From contig JBKPDW010000636.1 in the NCBI GenBank assembly GCA_046728115.1, positions 1 through 18,948 of the forward strand: DNA of 18,948 bases. The letters are read 5' to 3'. How positions within the stretch are numbered: the first letter of the stretch is position 1; every line of letters starts with the position of its first letter. The notes beneath the pieces were generated by a model, which was not told where the DNA came from, searched no databases, and worked only from the letters and a program-made list of their open reading frames with translations. This document shows positions 7,412-16,836 of the stretch, one piece after another. The translations under genes were made by a program, and so were the position numbers. The DNA comes from CAVSWN01 sp046728115. Lineage in GTDB: Bacteria; Acidobacteriota; Vicinamibacteria; Vicinamibacterales; CAVVIG01.

Positions 7412-9148
7412 CTAGCCTCGCCAGGGAGCGATGCTGAAAACGCGGTGCTGCTCGCCAAGATCGCGTGCGGCCGGCGTCACGATCGCTCGCTCGGACAGTA
7501 CGAGTTTGCGTCCCGTCTGGATCGCCGTCCGCACATCATCCTCGCAGACGAAATCGAGCGGCTTGACGGAGCTAGCATCCGGCTGCGACGTCGTTCGCAT
7601 CGGAGTCGCATCCGCATCGGACCGCTTTTTGAAACCGCGGGAGCCGAGGAATTCGTCGATGCGTCGTGTGAGCGCCTCGGCGCTGATTCCCTCTGCTGGA
7701 ACCGGCCTGGCGGGTGCCGACGGAAGTTGCGGCGACGGCGCCGTTCCCGCGCGGCCAGCCTGAACATCCCACCGGCTGACGACCGGCGCCACTTCGTACG
7801 CGAGCCTCTTGATGTTCAGCAGGTGCCGGGGCGAGATGTTGTCCGACGTGATGTTCCCACCATATCCACCGCAACCGAGCGTCATCGCCGGATCCAATCC
7901 GGTCGACAACCCAACCGACCCGTGGGTCGTCGGCGAATTGACGACGACGCGGAAAGCAGGTTTGTGGAGGCCAAACTCCAGGATGACCTGTTCGTTTTGC
8001 GAGTGGATCGCCATCGTGTGACCCATCCCGCCGTATCGCAGAATCTGCTTGCAGCGCTCGCATCCCTCGCGCCAGTCCTTCACGACGTAGTACGACAGCA
8101 CTGGGCAGAGCTTTTCGATCGACAGCGGATAGACCCGGCCGACGCCTTCGAGCGGCGCGAGAAGCACGCGCGTGTCCGCTGGTACCTTGACCCCGCATTT
8201 TTCGGCGATGATGACGGCGCTGCGGCCGACAAGGGCTGGATTCGGCAACCGCTGCGGCGACACGAGCATGCGCGCAACGGCGTCCATCTCGGCAGCATTC
8301 ATGAAGTAACCGCCCTGCGACTGGAACTCGCGGCGAACCTCGTCGGCGATCGGCTCGTCCACGACAACCGAGTTTTCCGCTGAACACAGGACGCCGTTGT
8401 CGAAGGTCTTGCCGGTGACGATGTCGTGGACCGCTTTTTTCACATTCGCGGTGCGTTCGATGAACGCCGGCGCGTTGCCGGGGCCTACGCCGTACGCCGG
8501 CTTCCCGGCGCTGTACGCGCTGCGGACCAGGCCCATACCGCCGGTCGCAAGAATCACGGCCACGTCGCGATGCTTCATCAGCTCCTGCGTGCCTTCGAGC
8601 GTGACCGTCGACATCCAGTTGATCGCTCCGGCGGGCGCCCCCGCGCGACGGGCGGCTGCCTCCATCACTTCGGCCACCAGGGTGATGCACTTCACAGCCG
8701 CCGGGTGCGGGCTGATCACGATCGTGCAGCGCGCTTTGAGCGCGATGAGGATCTTGTAAATAGCCGTCGACGTCGGATTGGTCGACGGCACGATGGCGGC
8801 GACTACTCCGAACGGCTCGGCGATTTCGACTACGCGGCGATCTTCATGTCGCGCAATGACACCGACCGTCTTCATCGGCCGAATGAACTCGTAGACCTTC
8901 TGCGAGCTGAAGAGGTTCTTCTGGATTTTGTCTTCGACGACGCCGTAGCCCGTTTCATCGACCGCAAGGCGCGCGAACGATTCCGCCTGTGCCGTAGCCG
9001 CCTCAGCCATGGCGTCGATGACGGCGTCGATTCTCGCCTGGCTGAATTCCGCCAACTCGAGCCAGGCCTGTTTGGCGCGCCGCGCGAGCGCACGCGCCTC
9101 CGCGACCGAGGCGAGGTCGCGATCGGTTTGCGGTGGGGACTCAGGCAT
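7412..9148 (-). CDS. BMC-associated acylating aldehyde dehydrogenase with C-terminal targeting-type tail
   Basis: This 578-residue protein belongs to the CoA-acylating aldehyde dehydrogenases (EutE/PduP/AdhE N-terminal type), which turn an aldehyde, CoA and NAD+ into acyl-CoA and NADH. Visible marks are AEPFGVVAAIVPSTNPTST (110-128), GVGPGNAPAFIERTANV (220-236), the catalytic Cys255 in FDNGVLCSAENSVV, and GGYGGNITSDNISPRHLLNI (427-446). The family core ends near residue 462. The rest is extra: a Pro/Ala-rich linker (about 468-485), a predicted amphipathic helix ISAEALTRRIDEFLGSRGF (488-506), a second linker, and a small domain with CEDDVR (535-540) and IVTPAARDLGEQH (556-568). The frame is open upstream to 9583, but ATG at 9148 is chosen: the family similarity starts there and it sits 14 nt after the shell gene stop. 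No Shine-Dalgarno is evident. The gene is in an operon with the BMC shell gene. The aldehyde substrate is unknown. Confidence 0.93.
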   Translation of the reverse strand: MPESPPQTDRDLASVAEARALARRAKQAWLELAEFSQARIDAVIDAMAEAATAQAESFARLAVDETGYGVVEDKIQKNLFSSQKVYEFIRPMKTVGVIARHEDRRVVEIAEPFGVVAAIVPSTNPTSTAIYKILIALKARCTIVISPHPAAVKCITLVAEVMEAAARRAGAPAGAINWMSTVTLEGTQELMKHRDVAVILATGGMGLVRSAYSAGKPAYGVGPGNAPAFIERTANVKKAVHDIVTGKTFDNGVLCSAENSVVVDEPIADEVRREFQSQGGYFMNAAEMDAVARMLVSPQRLPNPALVGRSAVIIAEKCGVKVPADTRVLLAPLEGVGRVYPLSIEKLCPVLSYYVVKDWREGCERCKQILRYGGMGHTMAIHSQNEQVILEFGLHKPAFRVVVNSPTTHGSVGLSTGLDPAMTLGCGGYGGNITSDNISPRHLLNIKRLAYEVAPVVSRWDVQAGRAGTAPSPQLPSAPARPVPAEGISAEALTRRIDEFLGSRGFKKRSDADATPMRTTSQPDASSVKPLDFVCEDDVRTAIQTGRKLVLSERAIVTPAARDLGEQHRVFSIAPWRG

Positions 9149-9162
9149 CAGTGCCGAAATCG

Positions 9163-9444
<282 letters not shown>

Positions 9445-9494
9445 CGTTTGTTGTCCGGCCCGGCACGCCGTAGCGCGCTGGCGCGAAGGCGGCA

Positions 9495-9523
9495 ACTCTA
9501 ACAGATTGCGTGAGATGCGGCAA
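9495..9523 (-). promoter_or_regulatory. candidate promoter for the BMC shell/aldehyde dehydrogenase unit
   Basis: Minus strand TTGCCG (complement of 9518-9523), a 17 bp spacer, then TAGAGT (complement of 9495-9500). Each hexamer matches the sigma70 consensus at four positions. The predicted start would be near 9488, about 44 nt before the shell gene ATG. It overlaps the divergent plus-strand promoter at 9506-9535. Confidence 0.3.
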
Positions 9524-9535
9524 CGGGGCTATAAT
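9506..9535 (+). promoter_or_regulatory. sigma70-type promoter for the lipoprotein/transglycosylase pair
   Basis: A perfect TATAAT lies at 9530-9535, with TTGCGT at 9506-9511 as the -35 (18 bp spacer). A start near 9542 would give a leader of about 50 nt before the ATG at 9592. This is the best promoter match in the window. Confidence 0.6.
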
Positions 9536-9591
9536 GCGCCCTCGCCACCTTTTTCGTTTGTTTCGCTCTCGGCTCGCCCTCACTATTGACT

Positions 9592-10482
9592 ATGATTGCG
9601 TGTCGTGTCGGTCGGTTCGGGTTGATTGCTGTCCTCGGGTCGGTCGTCATCGCTTCGGGTTGCCGTCACACGGATCCACCTGCGCCTCCGGTCGCCTCGG
9701 GGACGGTCCAGCTGAGCCATCCCAAGGCACCTCTCGGCAGTCCCATCGACCTCACGTACAAATTCGTTGTCGCCAACGACGCGCACCTGGCGGACGACTA
9801 TCGCGTGATGGTTCACGTCGTAGATACCGATAACGAGTTGCTGTTTACTTTCGATCACATTCCACCGACGCCGACATCGCAGTGGAAGCCCGGACAGACG
9901 GTGGAATACACGCGAACCGAGTTCGTTCCTGTCTACCCGTATGTCGGCGAAGCCACGATTCAACTCGGGCTGTATTCCACGAAGGATCAGAAACGACAGC
10001 CGCTGACGGGTGAGGACATGGGACAGCGGGCGTACAAAGCCGGTACCATCACGCTCCAACCCCAAACCGAAAACGTATTCGTGGTGTACAAGGACGGCTG
10101 GCACCCCGCGGAGGTTGCCGAGCACAACGCGTCGGTGGAATGGCAGTGGACGAAGAAGGCTGGCACGTGGGCTTTCAAAAACCCCAGGCGCGACGCCGTT
10201 TTCTTCCTCGACGTCGATCACCCGGGAGGCGTCTTCCCGGAGACGCAACACGTCGATCTGCGCCTCAACGGTCAGCCCGTGAAGCAGTTCACGTTGGACG
10301 CAGGCGAGCGCACGCTCGAAAAGGTACCGCTGGCGGCTGCACAGTTCGGCACGGGCGACGCCGTTGAGATGCAGATTTCGGTCGATAAAACGTACGTGCC
10401 GGCGCTGCTGAACCTTCCCAACAACAAGGACCCGCGCGAGCTCGGTGTGCGGGTGTTTCACGCGTACGTCGACCCACGGTAG
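9592..10482 (+). CDS. predicted lipoprotein of unknown function
   Basis: The gene encodes 296 residues from ATG at 9592. A TTG two codons earlier is possible but less likely. The N-terminal signal ends in VVIASGC, so Cys24 is a probable lipidation site. The mature part looks all-beta. An Ig-like or transport-associated first half contains PLGSPIDLTYKFVVANDAHL and PTPTSQWKPGQTVEYTR. The second half ends in NNKDPRELGVRVFHAYVDPR, a pattern common in jelly-roll, carbohydrate-binding-like domains of surface and glycan enzymes. No catalytic motif is seen, and I do not recognise the family. No Shine-Dalgarno precedes the start. The stop is 7 nt before the start of the next gene, a lytic transglycosylase, so the two are probably co-transcribed from the TATAAT promoter and may act together in the envelope. 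Confidence 0.88.
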   Translation: MIACRVGRFGLIAVLGSVVIASGCRHTDPPAPPVASGTVQLSHPKAPLGSPIDLTYKFVVANDAHLADDYRVMVHVVDTDNELLFTFDHIPPTPTSQWKPGQTVEYTRTEFVPVYPYVGEATIQLGLYSTKDQKRQPLTGEDMGQRAYKAGTITLQPQTENVFVVYKDGWHPAEVAEHNASVEWQWTKKAGTWAFKNPRRDAVFFLDVDHPGGVFPETQHVDLRLNGQPVKQFTLDAGERTLEKVPLAAAQFGTGDAVEMQISVDKTYVPALLNLPNNKDPRELGVRVFHAYVDPR

Positions 10483-10489
10483 GTAAAGC

Positions 10490-11167
10490 GTGCGATCAGA
10501 GCCTCTCAACCACGCAGGACACGGGCGTTATCTGATCCGCCTCGTCTGCCTCGCGGCCATCCTCTGCACTGCCGTACCGGTGCACGCGGAACTGGCATTT
10601 TTTCAGGGCGGCCGATCCATGTCGATCAAGGAACATCACATGGACGGCGGATCGCTGGTGCTCACGCTGCGCAACGGCGGGCAGATCGTGTGCGAGCCGT
10701 CGGTCATCGCGCGGTTCGAGCCCGACGAAGTGCCATATCCCGAACCGGAACCCGAGGTTGTTCCAGCGACTGACATCGAGCCGAATGTTCCGTACGGAGA
10801 GATCATCAGCAAAGTCGCGACCGAGCAGGGCGTGCCGGTCAACCTCGTTCGCGCGGTCATCCAGGTCGAATCGGCGGGGCAGCAGCGCGCGCGATCGCGG
10901 AAAGGCGCGATGGGGCTGATGCAGCTGATGCCGGAGACAGCCCGTCAATATGGCGTGTCGAATCCATACGATCCGGTCTCCAACATCGAGGCCGGCGTCA
11001 AGCATCTCAAGGCGTTGACCGAGCGCCTGCCGCTCGCACTCGCATTGGCAGCCTACAACGCCGGCGAAGCAGCGGTCGAGCGGTTCCACGGGGTGCCGCC
11101 GTACCCGGAAACGCAGGCGTACGTCGGACGCATCCTGAAAATGCTTGGTCAGGGAACGATTCGCTGA
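10490..11167 (+). CDS. Slt-type lytic transglycosylase, exported
   Basis: This 225-residue protein starts at GTG 10490, supported by AGGT 6 nt upstream (it overlaps the previous stop region). A signal peptide probably cleaves after VPVHA (residue 33). A small domain (about 37-80: FFQGGRSMSIKEH ... LRNGGQIVCEPSVIARFEPDEV) precedes a Pro/Glu-rich linker (80-98). The SLT catalytic domain (about 102-220) has the catalytic Glu127 in IQVESAG, then GAMGLMQLMPETARQYGV (139-156), AAYNAGEAAV (187-196) and PPYPETQAYVGRIL (203-216). It cleaves peptidoglycan glycan strands in the periplasm. The position just upstream of a secretion/pilus operon suggests it opens the wall for that apparatus, as dedicated transglycosylases of other secretion systems do; this is inference. 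Confidence 0.95.
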   Translation: MRSEPLNHAGHGRYLIRLVCLAAILCTAVPVHAELAFFQGGRSMSIKEHHMDGGSLVLTLRNGGQIVCEPSVIARFEPDEVPYPEPEPEVVPATDIEPNVPYGEIISKVATEQGVPVNLVRAVIQVESAGQQRARSRKGAMGLMQLMPETARQYGVSNPYDPVSNIEAGVKHLKALTERLPLALALAAYNAGEAAVERFHGVPPYPETQAYVGRILKMLGQGTIR

Positions 11168-11256
11168 CGCGTGCGCCGCGGACGCGCGGACATGCCCAGC
11201 TTTTCACGTCGCCCCGCGGTCTAACTGTTTCAGAGGACGGGAACCGCGGCGTAAGT

Positions 11257-11265
11257 TGATAGAAT
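11257..11265 (+). promoter_or_regulatory. candidate extended -10 promoter of the pilus/secretion operon
   Basis: TGA followed by TAGAAT (11260-11265; five of six consensus positions) lies 12 bp before the ATG at 11278. No good -35 is present. If used, transcription would begin near 11272 and the mRNA would be nearly leaderless, which fits the absence of a Shine-Dalgarno there. Confidence 0.35.
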
Positions 11266-11277
11266 CGACAGAATCCA

Positions 11278-12489
11278 ATGGAGTTCCGCTGTCGCCTGGC
11301 TTCGCCGAACGGTGAGATCGTCGAAGGCGTCTATGCCGCCGACAGCGAGGCGCGGCTTCGGCACGATCTGGAGGAGAAGGGGCTTTACGTTCTTTCACTG
11401 CAGCCGAAGGGCGCCATCGCGGGCGTGGCGCTGCGTCTGCCGCAGCGGCGCGGCGTCAATACGCGGGAGTTCCTGGTGTTCAACCAGGAACTGGCCACGC
11501 TGCTCAGGGCGGGAATGCCTCTCGTCCAGTCGCTCGATCTGCTGAAGAGCCGCGTCACCTCGCCCACGTTCCGGACGGTCCTCGACGATGTGCACGAACG
11601 CGTACGGTCGGGTTCCGCGCTGTCGGACGCCTTCGCTGTGCACGGAGACCTGTTTCCGCGGGTGTATACCGCATCACTGCTGGCCGGCGAGCGTAGCGGC
11701 AACCTCGACGCGGTCCTGCGCCGGTACGTCGAGTACACGAAGGTCATCGCGACCGTGAAGCGCAAGACGGTCTCCGCGCTGGTCTACCCGGCGATCCTGA
11801 TCACGCTCGCGATCGTGCTCGTCGCGATCATCGTGCTCAAGGTGGTCCCGGCGTTCGCCGACTTTTACGGATCGTTTGGCGCCGATCTGCCGTTCGTGAC
11901 GAAAGTGATCCTCAGAGTGTCGGAGATCGCCCGTTCGCAGTTCCTGCTGGTTTTCATCGCCATCCTCGCTGCAGGCGCGATCGGCCTCCTGGCCCTTCGG
12001 CGGGCCGGGCAGAAGGCACGGTTCGATCACCTGATCCTCGGGATTCCGGCGCTGGGCGAGATCGCGCGCAAGTTCTCGACGTCGCAGATGGCGCGCACGC
12101 TGGCAACGCTGCTGGGCGGCGGCCTGCCGCTCGTCAACGCGCTCGACATCGCGGCGAAATCGATCGGCAATCAGTACATGGCGACCCAGCTCGACGTCGT
12201 CAGCGCGCGAGTCCGGGAAGGGGAATCGTTCGCGGCGGCGCTCGAGTCGCGCAAAGTGTTTCCCGAGGTGGCCGTGAAGATGGCGGAGGTGGGCGAATCC
12301 ACCGGTGCGCTGCAGGACATGCTCAATACGGTGGCCGACTTCTACGACGAGGAAATCGCCACCAACATGGAACGATTCGTGACGCTCGTCGAGCCGGTCC
12401 TGCTCGTCATAATGGGCATCGTCATCGCCGGGTTGCTGCTGGCGTTGTACATGCCGCTATTCCAGTTGAGCTCTGTCCTGTCCGGGTGA
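11278..12489 (+). CDS. pilC: type IV pilus / type II secretion inner-membrane platform protein (PilC/GspF)
   Basis: The protein has 403 residues, the usual length for the family. The N-terminus (EFRCRLASPNGEIVEG) matches the PilC/GspF start. Two T2SSF domains are visible: residues about 65-188, with EFLVFNQELATLLRAGMPLV at 64-83, and about 268-390, with ARTLATLLGGGLPLVNAL at 272-289. Transmembrane helices lie near 167-190, 221-241 and 372-393. ERSGNLD (138-144) and EVGESTGAL (337-345) are the paired family motifs. It is the integral-membrane hub on which the ATPase acts to move pilin or pseudopilin subunits. ATG at 11278 lacks a Shine-Dalgarno. The stop is 3 nt before the ATPase start, so this is the first gene of the tightly coupled operon. 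Confidence 0.95.
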   Translation: MEFRCRLASPNGEIVEGVYAADSEARLRHDLEEKGLYVLSLQPKGAIAGVALRLPQRRGVNTREFLVFNQELATLLRAGMPLVQSLDLLKSRVTSPTFRTVLDDVHERVRSGSALSDAFAVHGDLFPRVYTASLLAGERSGNLDAVLRRYVEYTKVIATVKRKTVSALVYPAILITLAIVLVAIIVLKVVPAFADFYGSFGADLPFVTKVILRVSEIARSQFLLVFIAILAAGAIGLLALRRAGQKARFDHLILGIPALGEIARKFSTSQMARTLATLLGGGLPLVNALDIAAKSIGNQYMATQLDVVSARVREGESFAAALESRKVFPEVAVKMAEVGESTGALQDMLNTVADFYDEEIATNMERFVTLVEPVLLVIMGIVIAGLLLALYMPLFQLSSVLSG

Positions 12490-12492
12490 ACC

Positions 12493-14126
<1,634 letters not shown>

Positions 14127-14130
<4 letters not shown>

Positions 14131-15095
14131 GTATCTTCACCTCGCTGCGGGATTCCTCGGCGCCGGGCGTGGCAGTGGAGATCGCCGCCGGGCGCGTGTC
14201 CGGGGCGACCCTCGATTGGCGCGGCGGCCGCGCCGTCGTTGCGTCGCACACGGTGGAGCCGCTGCCGGACGGCGCGCTCGTCCCGGCGTTGAATGCCGCC
14301 AACACGCACGACCGCGCCTCGGTCGTCACCGCCCTGAACCGTGTGCTCGAGCGGCTGGGCCGTCCGCGCCGCCTCGGGCTCGTCATTCCAGATGTCGTGG
14401 CGAAAGTGTCGCTGGTCCGCTTTGAAAAGATTCCCGCCAGCACGCAGGACCTGGATCAACTGGTTCGCTGGCAGATGCGCAAGGCCGCGCCATTTCCCAT
14501 CGAGGAGGCCCAGGTCAGCTATGTGTTCGGACAGCGCGCGACCGACGGGCAGGAACTGATCGTGTCGATCGCGCGGCGCAGTATCATCGAGGAGTACGAA
14601 GCGCTCTGCGCGCAAGCGGGCGCGCACGCGGGCCTCGTCGATCTCGCGACATTCAGCGTGATCAACGCTGTGCTTGCCTCCGGCGAGATTCCGGCGGCGG
14701 ACTGGCTGCTGGTCAACGTGGCGGCCGATTCGGCGTCGATCGCGCTCCTGCGCGGTCCCCATCTGATCTTCTTCCGCAACCGTGCGGCCGAGACGGACGG
14801 AACCCTGGCCGATCTCGTTCACCAGACCGCGATGTACTACGAGGATCGTCTGCAGGGCGGCGGTTTTGCCCGGGTGCTGCTCGCCGGCGGGGCGGAGGCA
14901 CGCGCTGCCGCCGATCTCGAACAGGTCCGAGACACTCTGGCCGAGCGGCTGACGACGCCCGTCGATCCGGTGGATCCGCGTGGGGCTGCCACGATCGCCG
15001 ATCGGATCGTTGCGTCGCAGGGGCTGCTCAATACCCTGACGCCGCTCGTCGGTCTTCTCCTCCGAGACCGTCACACAGCAAAGGTGAGCGCGTGA
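14127..15095 (+). CDS. pilM: PilM-like actin-fold assembly protein
   Basis: The gene encodes 322 residues from ATG 14127, which overlaps the ATPase stop as ATGA. The protein resembles PilM/GspL cytoplasmic domains: an actin-like fold with VAVEIAAGRV near the N-terminus, a LGLVIPDVVAKVSLVRFEKI strand region, and LVRWQMRKAAPFPIEEAQVS, the conserved segment of the family. Later come LLVNVAADSASIALLRG and RVLLAGGAEA, matching phosphate-2 and adenosine type loops. PilM binds the cytoplasmic tail of PilN and links it to the motor. The frame stays open upstream through the whole ATPase gene; that is a high-GC artefact and not an extension. The stop overlaps the next start (GTGA). Confidence 0.92.
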
Positions 15096-15685
15096 TCCGC
15101 ACGAATCTGTCCACGCGGCCCTTCTACAACGAACGGGCGGTCCATTTCTACCTGCTCGTCGCTGCGCTCGTCGTCGTGGCTGCCACCGTGTTCAACGTGT
15201 CGCAGGCCAGGCGCTATCGACGCACCGACACCGCCCTGGCCACACGGGCCGACCAGGAGGAGGCCCGCGCCCTGGAGCTCGAGCGGCGGTCGGCGCGGCT
15301 GCGCGCGAGCGTGGATCCGCGCCGCATCGATGTCGCGGCGGCCGCCGCGCGCCAGGCGAACGAGCTGATCGATCGGCGCATGTTCTCGTGGACCGAACTG
15401 CTCAATCGCCTCGAGAGCACGCTGCCTGACGACGCCCACATCGTCGCGATTCGACCCAAGGTCGATCGAACGAAGGGCATCGTGCTGACGATCAACATCG
15501 TCGCGCACGAAGTGGACGATGTGGATCAATTCATGGAGCGGCTGGAGAAAACCGGCGCCTTCAGAAACCCGAGGCCCACCAACGAGCGGTTCAACGACCA
15601 GGGACTGTTCGAAGCGCAGCTCGAAACGGACTATCTCCCCGCGAGCGGCAAGCCCACGGCGGAAGCGGGAGCGGAGCGGCCATGA
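15092..15685 (+). CDS. pilN: PilN-like inner-membrane assembly protein
   Basis: This 197-residue protein starts at GTG 15092, supported by AAGGTGAG upstream and by the family N-terminus IRTNLSTRPFYNER, which contains the conserved NLSTRPFYN that docks on PilM. One transmembrane helix (about 18-38) is followed by a charged, coiled-coil-like stretch (about 40-75). A periplasmic ferredoxin-like domain follows (about 95-185, with WTELLNRLESTLPDDAHIVA). It pairs with PilO to form the periplasmic part of the platform. It overlaps PilM by 4 nt (GTGA) and PilO by 4 nt (ATGA), pointing to translational coupling. Confidence 0.92.
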   Translation: MIRTNLSTRPFYNERAVHFYLLVAALVVVAATVFNVSQARRYRRTDTALATRADQEEARALELERRSARLRASVDPRRIDVAAAAARQANELIDRRMFSWTELLNRLESTLPDDAHIVAIRPKVDRTKGIVLTINIVAHEVDDVDQFMERLEKTGAFRNPRPTNERFNDQGLFEAQLETDYLPASGKPTAEAGAERP

Positions 15686-16257
15686 CGCTCTTCCGCCGGA
15701 TTCTGCACGAGAAGCGTCTGCTGATCCTGCCGATCGCGTTGGGTGTGGTGGCCAATATTGCCGCGTACGTGTTCTGGGTGCGGCCGCTGGAGCTCAAGTC
15801 GGCAGGTGTGACCGGCCGCGCGGCCAAGGCGCGTCTCACGCTGCAAGCGGCCGAGCGCGACAACACCGCCGCAACCGCGCTCGTCAACGGCACCTCGCGC
15901 GCCGACCAGGAGCTGTCGACGTTCTACGGCGGTGTGCTGCCAGGGGACCAGCCGTCCGCGCGGCGGCTGACGTACACCGCGTTGCCGGCGCTTGCCAAGA
16001 AGATGAACGTCAAGTTCCTCGAGCGGCGGACCGACGTCGATCCACCCAAACGCGACGACAAGGTGGCGCGGCTGAAGATCCGCACGGAGTTGCAGGGCGA
16101 CTACGAGGACCTGCGGCAGTTCATCTACGAGCTCGAGAGCTCGCCGGAATTCGTCATCATCGACGATGTGACGCTCAGCCAGAACGATCCGGAGAAGCCG
16201 CTCACGTTGACGATCGAGCTGTCGACCTACTATCGGCTGGACGGCAATGGATCGTAA
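15682..16257 (+). CDS. pilO: PilO-like inner-membrane assembly protein
   Basis: This 191-residue bitopic protein has a short cytoplasmic N-terminus, a transmembrane helix at about 13-33 (LILPIALGVVANIAAYVFWV), a helical/coiled region (about 45-75), and a periplasmic domain. The latter includes LPALAKKMNVKFLERR and LQGDYEDLRQFIYELESSPE, the pattern of the PilO/GspM fold. It starts at ATG 15682 with GGAG 5 nt upstream, overlapping the PilN stop. It is expected to heterodimerise with PilN. The identification rests on topology, motif and gene order; the sequence family is divergent. The last 11 nt overlap the next gene. Confidence 0.9.
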   Translation: MTLFRRILHEKRLLILPIALGVVANIAAYVFWVRPLELKSAGVTGRAAKARLTLQAAERDNTAATALVNGTSRADQELSTFYGGVLPGDQPSARRLTYTALPALAKKMNVKFLERRTDVDPPKRDDKVARLKIRTELQGDYEDLRQFIYELESSPEFVIIDDVTLSQNDPEKPLTLTIELSTYYRLDGNGS

Positions 16258-16804
16258 GCGCCGTCAGCAGATCCTGCTCGGCGTGCTGTTCGGCGTGCTG
16301 GCGATTGTCGTGTACCGCGCCTACAACCCACCACCTGCGGGCGAGCTCTCGTCGTCCAACGACACGGTGGCAGCATCTCGACGACCGTCGACGGCCGTGG
16401 CATCCGCACCCGACGTGCACCTCGACGCGCTCGATTCGGAGCGGCCCGGTCCGGTCTCGACGCATCGCGATCTGTTTCGTTTCAAGGCGAAGGCGCCGGC
16501 GGCGGTGCAGCGGCCGGGGCCCTCGCCGCTGGGACCCGGCGGTGGGGCCGCTCCGCCGACCGGGCCACCTGGTCCTCCGCCGCTGCCGGCGATCCCCTAT
16601 AAGTTCATCGGTCTCGTCGAAGGACGGTCCGCGAAGAAAATCGCCGTTCTGAGCGATGGCCGCGGCATGCCCGTGCACGGGCGCGAAGGGGATATCATCG
16701 ATGGCCGATTTCGAATAGTGCGCATTGGCGTTGAGTCGGTCGAGATGGAATATCTCGACGGACGCGGCCGCCAGACTATTCGGTTGACTGGGAGCGGCTC
16801 CTGA
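16247..16804 (+). CDS. PilP/GspC-like membrane-anchored periplasmic protein
   Basis: This 185-residue protein has an N-terminal transmembrane helix (about 9-24), a Ser/Pro-rich periplasmic linker with a very Pro/Gly-rich run at about 88-117, and a compact C-terminal beta domain (about 117-182). The C-terminal domain holds IPYKFIGLVEG (116-126), a KIAVLSDGRG strand-turn, REGDII (146-151) and VEMEYLDGRGRQTIRL. This layout matches the homology-region domain shared by PilP and GspC, which touch the secretin from the inner membrane. RDLFRFK (74-80) sits where PilP-like proteins carry an R-x-PF motif. Unlike classical PilP it is anchored by a helix and shows no lipobox, so it is closer to GspC in topology. 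It starts 11 nt inside PilO. The exact family is uncertain. Confidence 0.82.
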   Translation: MDRKRRQQILLGVLFGVLAIVVYRAYNPPPAGELSSSNDTVAASRRPSTAVASAPDVHLDALDSERPGPVSTHRDLFRFKAKAPAAVQRPGPSPLGPGGGAAPPTGPPGPPPLPAIPYKFIGLVEGRSAKKIAVLSDGRGMPVHGREGDIIDGRFRIVRIGVESVEMEYLDGRGRQTIRLTGSGS

Positions 16805-16836
16805 GAGCGCCAGGCGCCGACTGCAGATTGCTGACT

